NCBI GenBank assembly: GCA_009788135.1
Contig: WQSA01000055.1
Location: 981 to 11,582, forward strand
From: Candidatus Fibrimonadales bacterium
Lineage (GTDB): Bacteria > Fibrobacterota > Fibrobacteria > Fibrobacterales > Fibrobacteraceae
DNA: 10,602 bases
Direction: 5' to 3'
The notes under the pieces are model-generated. The model was given only the letters and a program-made list of their open reading frames with translations, made no database searches and had not been told where the DNA came from. This document shows, in pieces, positions 5,821 to 10,602 of the stretch (the first letter of the stretch is position 1; each line of letters opens with the position of its first letter). Position numbers and translations under genes: made by a program.

Positions 5821-8052
5821 CTATATGAAGCTCAAATTTGCAAATTTTAGCACAAATTTTCTTTGAACCCCGTCTGAAAACATAATTTCTACCTGCGTAT
5901 TGTCGCCTGCGCCATACAACCCCACAATTTTTCCCTTGCCATATTTATTATGCCGAGCAAATTTACCCACCAACTCAGGCTCCACCTGACTGTACTCATC
6001 GTGTTCGTAGGTACGGGAGTGGAGAGTGGAGAGTGGAGAGTGGAGAGTTGGCCTGTTTATGGATATATTGAAGGGGGAACCTGAGATTTTTGACGCTCTT
6101 TCAAAATAAATTGTAGATGCATCCATTTCTTCTATAAAACTGGTCGGAGCAAATCCCTTGTGCTCGCCGTGCCAAAAGCGAGTTTGGCACGTGTATAGGA
6201 ACAGGTTTTTTCTTGCTCTGGTCAGGCCAACATAAAAAAGTCGCCGCTCTTCTTCAAGTTTTTCCTGTCTTTCCGCTTCGGTATAATCTCCGGCAAAAGC
6301 TTTGCTCGGCAAAATGCCTTCGTCGCAACCGGCTATGTGCACTGAATCGAATTCCAAACCTTTTGCAGAATGCAGTGTCATAAGGGTTACAAAGCTTGCC
6401 GAATTTTCGTTTTTGCGGTCTGCGCTTGTCAAAAGGGAAATGTCTTGCAAAAAGGATTCGAGGGTTGCATCGGGATTTTCTTCGCAAAAATCTTCCACTC
6501 CGCGCAGCATTTCGTTGAGATTTGCTTTTCTGTCTGCGGCAGTAGCAGGATCGTCTTTGTCCAGATATTCATTGTATTTTATGCTCTCTATTATTTTCTT
6601 TGTCAAAACGACTATGGATTCTCCAGGCTCCTGCTCAAAACTGTTTATAAGCTTTGCAAAAGCATCAAGCTTGGGCACTGTTGGCAATGCCTCCCAAAGC
6701 GAAGTGCCGTTATCCTCAGCGTTTTGCTGCAAAAGCTCCAAAGTCTTTTTGCCCAAGCCTCTCGGAGGCGTATTCACAACTCTAAGCAATGCGGCGTTAT
6801 CCTGTTTGTTCACCAGAAGCCGCATATACGCCAAAATATCCTTTACTTCCATTCTGTCCCAGAACCTTGTTCCGCCTATTATGATATTCGGAATTCGATA
6901 TTTGTTCAGAGCAGCTTCTATCAAGCGGCTTTGAGCGTTGTTGCGGTAAAACACGGCCGTTTGAGAATATGTCGCTGGGCCGGAAGCGAGAATTTTGGTT
7001 GCCAGAGCGTTGGATTCCGAGTAATCATCCGAAACTTGTTTTATGTGGATTAACGAACCTTTTTCCTGATTTGAGAAAACATTTTTTTCCATCTCTTTTG
7101 GGCGTTTGTTCTTTGCTATAACGGCTCCGGCAGCTTTTACAATGTTTGTTGTTGAGCGATAATTTTCTTCCAGCTTCACGATTTTTACAGGCTCAAAGTC
7201 TCGGTGAAAACTGCGGATTATGTTGAGATTTGCGCCTCGCCATCCATAAATGCTCTGGTCATCGTCGCCAACAACCGTGATATTTCTGTTGATATTTGAG
7301 AGCAAAAGTTTCAGCAGAATGTATTGCGCATCGTTTGTGTCCTGATATTCATCCACAAAGATATATTGAAAATGCTCCGAGAATTGAGCGGATATTTCGG
7401 GAATGCTTTCCAGAACATCCGAAGCTCGCAAGAGCAGGTCGTCAAAGTCCATAGCGTTTGCATTCATCAATTGCCGTTGATATTCTTCGTAGTAGTTCGC
7501 CATCTCTTTCTGATCTGCAAAAAGGCTTTGGGCCATGGCTTCTTCAGGAGAAATGCCCCCGTTTTTCCAAGAGGAAATTGCGTAGCTCACTTTTTTTATG
7601 CGAGCTGCATTAGCCAAGTCTCCTTCAACATCTGCAACTATAAGCTTCAACATTTTTTTTTGGTCGTCATCATCGTATATGGAGAAGTTTTTCGTGTATT
7701 TCCAGCCAAGTTTGCTTACAACCGCAGGGTTTTCAAGGCATACCCTTAAAATTTTCACGCAAAGGCTGTGGAAGGTACCCATCCAGTCCAAGCGTATTTG
7801 CGGATATTCCAGAATTTTGCCAATTCGCTCTTTCATCTCCTTTGCGGCTTTGTTCGTAAAGGTAACCGCCGCTATACGCCGAGCTTCAACTTGGTGGTAT
7901 GAAATCAAATGCGCTATTTTATATGCAATTGTACGGGTTTTGCCAGAGCCTGCACCCGCCAATATAAGCATTGGGCTGTCAACGGCTATGGCCGCTTCGT
8001 ATTGGAAGGGGTTGAGCTCCCGGTTGAGGATGTCGGGGGTTATGGAACGCAT
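5821..8052 (-). CDS. pcrA: ATP-dependent DNA helicase, PcrA/UvrD type
   Basis: This superfamily 1A 3'-5' helicase for repair and replication has 743 residues, close to PcrA and UvrD. Motifs in order: Q-motif LNPFQ at 13-17, Walker A AGAGSGKT at 32-39, Ia TFTNKAAKEM at 64-73, II VDEYQDT at 233-239, III GDDDQSIYGWRGA at 262-274, IV-like EENYRS at 295-300, V TLHSAKGLEFDSVHIAG at 559-575 and VI YVGLTRARKNL at 607-617. The C-terminus (about 695-740, VGKFARHNKYGKGKIVG then VEIMFSDGVQRKF) is the Tudor-like domain of PcrA/UvrD, which in known members contacts RNA polymerase. The linker before it contains TLHSPLSTLHS (669-679), encoded by a 7-bp tandem repeat. The start has no Shine-Dalgarno sequence; a CTATCTT element lies just upstream. 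UvrD is a possible alternative name. Confidence 0.95.
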   Translation of the reverse strand: MRSITPDILNRELNPFQYEAAIAVDSPMLILAGAGSGKTRTIAYKIAHLISYHQVEARRIAAVTFTNKAAKEMKERIGKILEYPQIRLDWMGTFHSLCVKILRVCLENPAVVSKLGWKYTKNFSIYDDDDQKKMLKLIVADVEGDLANAARIKKVSYAISSWKNGGISPEEAMAQSLFADQKEMANYYEEYQRQLMNANAMDFDDLLLRASDVLESIPEISAQFSEHFQYIFVDEYQDTNDAQYILLKLLLSNINRNITVVGDDDQSIYGWRGANLNIIRSFHRDFEPVKIVKLEENYRSTTNIVKAAGAVIAKNKRPKEMEKNVFSNQEKGSLIHIKQVSDDYSESNALATKILASGPATYSQTAVFYRNNAQSRLIEAALNKYRIPNIIIGGTRFWDRMEVKDILAYMRLLVNKQDNAALLRVVNTPPRGLGKKTLELLQQNAEDNGTSLWEALPTVPKLDAFAKLINSFEQEPGESIVVLTKKIIESIKYNEYLDKDDPATAADRKANLNEMLRGVEDFCEENPDATLESFLQDISLLTSADRKNENSASFVTLMTLHSAKGLEFDSVHIAGCDEGILPSKAFAGDYTEAERQEKLEEERRLFYVGLTRARKNLFLYTCQTRFWHGEHKGFAPTSFIEEMDASTIYFERASKISGSPFNISINRPTLHSPLSTLHSRTYEHDEYSQVEPELVGKFARHNKYGKGKIVGLYGAGDNTQVEIMFSDGVQRKFVLKFANLSFI
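6017..6048. repeat. 7-bp tandem repeat (GTGGAGA, about 4.6 copies) inside the helicase gene
   Basis: Four exact copies of GTGGAGA occupy 6019-6046. With flanking partial units the period of 7 holds over 32 bases. On the coding strand the unit is TCTCCAC. Because 7 is not a multiple of 3, the three frames of the repeat are read in turn and give residues 669-679 of the helicase. A gain or loss of one unit would shift the frame ahead of the Tudor domain. Confidence 0.9.
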
Positions 8053-8060
8053 TGTGGAAG

Positions 8061-8070
8061 GAAGATAGAA
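8061..8070 (-). promoter_or_regulatory. Putative helicase promoter (-10 element)
   Basis: On the minus strand this reads TTCTATCTTC, a variant of the T-tract/CTATATT element. TATCTT ends 9 bases before the helicase ATG and no Shine-Dalgarno sequence lies between, so any leader would be only a few bases. This is an inference from spacing and motif similarity. Confidence 0.35.
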
Positions 8071-8084
8071 TTTTTTTGTAATTT
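8071..8084 (+). promoter_or_regulatory. Putative promoter of the GLUG-repeat protein gene (-10 element)
   Basis: Seven T residues are followed by TGTAATTT; TAATTT (8079-8084) ends 18 bases before the ATG at 8103. A weak purine-rich AGAGAA (8092-8097) between them could serve as ribosome-binding site. The site abuts the helicase promoter element on the other strand, so the two genes share a 50-base divergent control region. Confidence 0.35.
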
Positions 8085-8102
8085 CCCATACAGAGAACCA
8101 TT

Positions 8103-10058
8103 ATGAAAAAAATTTTGCTCATACTGCTAATCGTATTAACACTGCTAATCTCGCTGGCCGTGATTGCTCGGAATACGGCTTCTGTACCAACAATCTGGGA
8201 TGGCACTGCAGATACATCTTGGTATAACGGAAATGAAACCGAATTTACCATAAACACTGCAGAGCAACTGGCTGGATTTGCCGAGTTGGTAAATAACAGA
8301 AATACTTTTAGCGGAAAAACCATTAAGCTCGGACAAAACATAATGCTCAACGACACTGCGAATTGGCAAAACTGGGAAAGCTATCCGCCAGACAACAAGT
8401 GGAAACCTATAAAAGGAGTCTGGTCTGAAGAGTTCAACGGGCTTAACAGGTTCTACGGAATTTTTGATGGCAATGGCCATGTAATCAGCGGCGTTTACAT
8501 AAACTCTGTGGGCGGCTTTCAAGGCTTGTTTGGATTTACAAGCGGAGAAATAAAGAATCTTGGGGTTGCGGCTTCTTATGTCAAAGGAGACTTTAGCGTT
8601 GGAGGATTGGTAGGATTAAATAGTTACGGCGGCATTATAAACAACTGCTATTTCACGGGCAAAACCAAAGGAGAGAAAGATGTAGGCGGGCTTGTTGGAA
8701 GCAATGGGAGCTACGATGGCAAAGGCATGATAACCAACAGTTATTTTATAGGCGAAGCTACCGGCAAAGAAAATGTAGGCGGACTGGTAGGGAACAACTA
8801 TATCGGCAGCATAAGCAACAGCTATTCTGCTGGTACAGTCGCAGGAAATGAAAATGTAGGCGGCTTTGCAGGATACAATAGTTCGCCTATAAGAAACAGT
8901 TACTCCGCAGCCTTAGTGACCGGAAAAAAATATGTTGGCGGATTAATTGGACTAACCACCAGCGCTATATACAATAGCTATTACGATAAGGAAGCTAGCG
9001 GTCAAAGCGAAAGCAATAGCAAACACGAAGAGAGCGATGAAAGCATGGCTGTATATGGAAGCGACAACTATGGCGGCACAGGCAAGACCACTGCAGAAAT
9101 GCAGAGCAAGGAGTTCACAGACGAGTTGAATTTCGTCGCAGGAATTTTATCAGCAAACACTTGGGTTCACGAAGCAAACAAATATCCAGTCTTGAGCAAT
9201 AAAATTGCGGCAGAAACAAACGTAAGCAGTCTTTTTGCGAGCGGAAACGGAACAGAATCAAACCCATATACAATAGAGAACAGAAAGCAATTGGAAAAGT
9301 TTTCCTGGCTTTCGAATTCCGGAATGAATTTTTCAAATAAATACATTAAACTTGGAGCGCACATCGCTCTCAATGATACTGCAAATTGGCGAAACTGGGA
9401 AAACTCACCTCCTGCTAATAAATGGATTCCAATAGCCTCATTCGATGGAACTTTTGACGGCAACGGCCATATTATCAGTGGTGTTTATATAAAATCGATA
9501 AGAGGCAATCAAGGATTGTTCGGCAATATAGAATCTAATGGTATTGTAAAAAGACTCGGAGTAACAGCTTCTTACTTTAAGGCATGGCATAGAGGTGCTG
9601 GAGGATTGGCAGGAGAAAACTTGGGTATTATAAACAACAGTTATTTTATTGGCTCGGTAATGGGAAGGCACGGTAAAATAGGCGGATTGGCGGGAATAAA
9701 CGAAGGCACCATAAGCAATAGCTATTCTGTTGCCCCTGTGATAAGCGAACTCTCATTCGACTGGGCTGCTGGCGGAATTACCGGAGGCAACGATAATTTA
9801 AGGTTAAATAATGAGCTCCAGCGCAATAATTCCAAGTTTAGACTTGCTAAAACCAATCCTTCGGTAATCAACAGTTATTACGAAAAGGAAACAAGCAGAA
9901 TAGAAAGCGGATACGAAATACGCGGAGATGGAGAGGAAAAAAGCAAAGCGGAGATGAAGCAAAAGTCAACTTTCGAAGGTTGGGATTTTAACAGCATTTG
10001 GGGAATTAGCAGTGATGTAAATGGCGGGTATCCGTATTTGCGGCAATCCGGAAATTGA
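8103..10058 (+). CDS. Secreted GLUG-repeat protein with a duplicated module
   Basis: The 651-residue protein has an N-terminal signal peptide or anchor (KK followed by hydrophobic residues 4-21, no lipobox Cys) and an exported body of unknown function. It contains GLUG-type repeats, roughly [V/I/A]GGLxGxN...IxNSY. They start near residues 166, 194, 225, 252 and 278, and again near 499 and 526, with a weaker one at 556. Each set is preceded by a header: 40-144 and 378-474, sharing LNDTANWxNWE, DGNGHxISGVYI and GLFG. Each set is followed by a tail: NSYYDKE at 291-297 with TAEM at 330-333, and NSYYEKE at 590-596 with KAEM at 615-618. Each module ends in an aromatic YPVL or YPYLR. Such repeats are thought to fold as beta-helix-like surface or adhesin domains; no catalytic residues are evident. 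A role in attachment is a guess. It ends one base before the convergent amidotransferase gene. Confidence 0.85.
   Translation: MKKILLILLIVLTLLISLAVIARNTASVPTIWDGTADTSWYNGNETEFTINTAEQLAGFAELVNNRNTFSGKTIKLGQNIMLNDTANWQNWESYPPDNKWKPIKGVWSEEFNGLNRFYGIFDGNGHVISGVYINSVGGFQGLFGFTSGEIKNLGVAASYVKGDFSVGGLVGLNSYGGIINNCYFTGKTKGEKDVGGLVGSNGSYDGKGMITNSYFIGEATGKENVGGLVGNNYIGSISNSYSAGTVAGNENVGGFAGYNSSPIRNSYSAALVTGKKYVGGLIGLTTSAIYNSYYDKEASGQSESNSKHEESDESMAVYGSDNYGGTGKTTAEMQSKEFTDELNFVAGILSANTWVHEANKYPVLSNKIAAETNVSSLFASGNGTESNPYTIENRKQLEKFSWLSNSGMNFSNKYIKLGAHIALNDTANWRNWENSPPANKWIPIASFDGTFDGNGHIISGVYIKSIRGNQGLFGNIESNGIVKRLGVTASYFKAWHRGAGGLAGENLGIINNSYFIGSVMGRHGKIGGLAGINEGTISNSYSVAPVISELSFDWAAGGITGGNDNLRLNNELQRNNSKFRLAKTNPSVINSYYEKETSRIESGYEIRGDGEEKSKAEMKQKSTFEGWDFNSIWGISSDVNGGYPYLRQSGN
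8220..8534 (+). repeat. GLUG protein header, copy A
   Basis: It encodes residues 40-144 and aligns with 9234-9524. Shared signatures are TIKLG/YIKLG, LNDTANWQNWE/LNDTANWRNWE, NKWKPI/NKWIPI, FDGNGHVISGVYI/FDGNGHIISGVYI and QGLFG. Copy A has a few extra residues near 105-117. The DNA has diverged at many third positions, so the duplication is old. Confidence 0.85.
8598..8999 (+). repeat. GLUG repeat array A (about five units)
   Basis: It encodes residues 166-299: units of about 25-31 residues beginning VGGLVG or a variant and containing NSYF, NSYS or NCYF. The fifth unit leads into the NSYYDKE tail. Confidence 0.8.
9234..9524 (+). repeat. GLUG protein header, copy B
   Basis: It encodes residues 378-474, the second copy of the header described at 8220-8534, with the order of signatures preserved. 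Confidence 0.85.
9597..9791 (+). repeat. GLUG repeat array B (two clear units and one weak unit)
   Basis: It encodes residues 499-563: AGGLAG with NNSYF, IGGLAG with SNSYS, then a degenerate AGGITG unit. It is shorter than array A, so units were gained in one module or lost from the other. Confidence 0.75.
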
Positions 10059-10074
10059 TTCAAATAAAATTTCC
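10050..10074. other. Short inverted repeat spanning the convergent stop codons
   Basis: GGAAATT (10050-10056) pairs with AATTTCC (10068-10074) around an 11-base loop that covers both stop codons. The stem is only 7 pairs with two G-C pairs and has no clear T-run, so it is at best a weak bidirectional terminator. Confidence 0.25.
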
Positions 10075-10602
10075 AAGCATCTTCTTCCCCAGCGGAGTCA
10101 TAATGCTTTCCGGATGAAACTGAATGCCTTCCACATTCAAAGTTTTGTGCCGAACTCCCATAATCTCGCCGTCTTCGGAAGTAGCGGTTATCTCCAGACA
10201 ACTCGGCAAACTTTCACGCTCAATCGCAAGGCTGTGATAGCGCATCGCTGCAAAAGGCTCATTTATGCCCGCAAACACGCCTTTGCCGTCCGCAGCAACT
10301 TTGGAAATCTTTCCGTGCATAAGACGCTTTGCGCCTATAACCTTTCCGCCATAAAAAAGACCTATGGACTGATGTCCCAAACACACTCCCAAAATCGGGA
10401 TCTTGCCTGCAAAATATTCTATGGCCTTTAGCGTAATGCCTGCACCCTCCGGACGGCCTGGGCCAGGTGAAAGCAACAGTTTTTTGGGATTAAGAGCCGC
10501 TGCTTCTTCAACGGTTATAACATCGTTGCGCACAACCTTGACTTCTGCGCCAAGCTCCAAAAGATACTGGTAAATGTTGTAGGTAAAAGAATCGTAATTG
10601 TC
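10060..10602 (-). CDS. trpG: Glutamine amidotransferase, anthranilate/aminodeoxychorismate synthase component II (TrpG/PabA), 5' end beyond window
   Basis: This subunit releases ammonia from glutamine for the partner synthase (TrpE or PabB), for tryptophan or folate synthesis. In total 180 codons are visible, and the frame runs off the right edge at DNYDSFTYN, which in the family lies a few residues from the N-terminus, so almost all of the protein is present. A TTG at 10560 is internal and not the start. Class I amidotransferase motifs are intact (visible-residue numbering): SPGPG at 45-49, nucleophile Cys74 in GVCLGHQ, MHGK at 95-98, YHSL at 122-125 and the catalytic His163/Glu165 in QFHPES. 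TrpG and PabA cannot be separated from this sequence alone, and some bacteria use one protein for both. The partner gene is not in the window. It is convergent with the GLUG gene, with one base between the stops. Confidence 0.92.
   Translation of the reverse strand, partial: DNYDSFTYNIYQYLLELGAEVKVVRNDVITVEEAAALNPKKLLLSPGPGRPEGAGITLKAIEYFAGKIPILGVCLGHQSIGLFYGGKVIGAKRLMHGKISKVAADGKGVFAGINEPFAAMRYHSLAIERESLPSCLEITATSEDGEIMGVRHKTLNVEGIQFHPESIMTPLGKKMLGNFI

Noticed and set aside
6017..6048. Heptamer repeat as an assembly artefact or frameshift in the helicase
   Set aside because: The frame is open through the repeat and the Tudor domain follows in the same frame, so the copy number present gives a complete protein.
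6302..7053. Two overlapping plus-strand open frames of more than 200 codons inside the helicase gene
   Set aside because: They lie opposite a helicase with all motifs intact, have Cys/Ser/Phe-rich compositions typical of antisense frames, and show no domain or ribosome-binding site.
7598..8106. Plus-strand frames across the helicase 5' end
   Set aside because: They are antisense to Walker A and the other N-terminal motifs and show no independent evidence of coding.
8598..9791. GLUG DNA repeats considered as a CRISPR-like or mobile array
   Set aside because: The periodicity is of protein units (about 75-93 bases), the DNA copies are diverged and in frame, and there are no spacers or flanking cas or transposase genes.

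Overview
The window looks like ordinary, densely packed chromosome of a Gram-negative-type bacterium. It holds seven protein genes and one tRNA gene, every gap is under 60 bases, and I see no rRNA, CRISPR array, transposase or phage gene. My best guess for the lineage is Fibrobacterota or something with similar habits. That rests on weak clues: a GLUG-repeat secreted protein, an aromatic-rich Cache sensor of a kind I associate with Fibrobacter and Treponema, start codons that mostly lack Shine-Dalgarno sequences, and repeated T-tract/CTATATT promoter-like elements. It is an inference, not an identification.

Layout. Bases 23-3294 (minus strand) hold, in transcription order, a membrane-bound Cache-HAMP-GGDEF diguanylate cyclase, nadC (quinolinate phosphoribosyltransferase) and coaX (type III pantothenate kinase). 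The last two overlap by ATGA and are surely one unit for NAD and CoA synthesis. A 50-base divergent promoter region (3295-3344), built around a 27-base near-perfect inverted repeat, separates the cyclase from a plus-strand NhaP2-type K+/H+ antiporter (3345-5069). The antiporter converges, with overlapping stop codons, on a minus-strand gene for a small exported protein of unknown function (5066-5680). That gene sits 21 bases behind tRNA-Leu(CAA) (5702-5785) and probably shares its transcript. Next is a minus-strand PcrA/UvrD helicase (5821-8052). Divergent from it is a secreted GLUG-repeat protein (8103-10058). It ends one base short of a convergent TrpG/PabA glutamine amidotransferase gene, whose start lies beyond the right edge.

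Points of interest. (1) A 7-bp tandem repeat lies inside the PcrA reading frame, just ahead of the Tudor domain, where slippage would switch that domain off. (2) A shared TTTTTCTAyATT element precedes several genes, in some cases so close to the ATG that the mRNA may be leaderless. (3) The cyclase/antiporter promoter region is symmetric. (4) The TrkA-C regulatory domain of the antiporter appears to carry an insertion of about 45-50 residues. (5) The GLUG protein is an internal duplication of a whole module. I found no clearly new multi-gene system; these are local oddities in housekeeping DNA.
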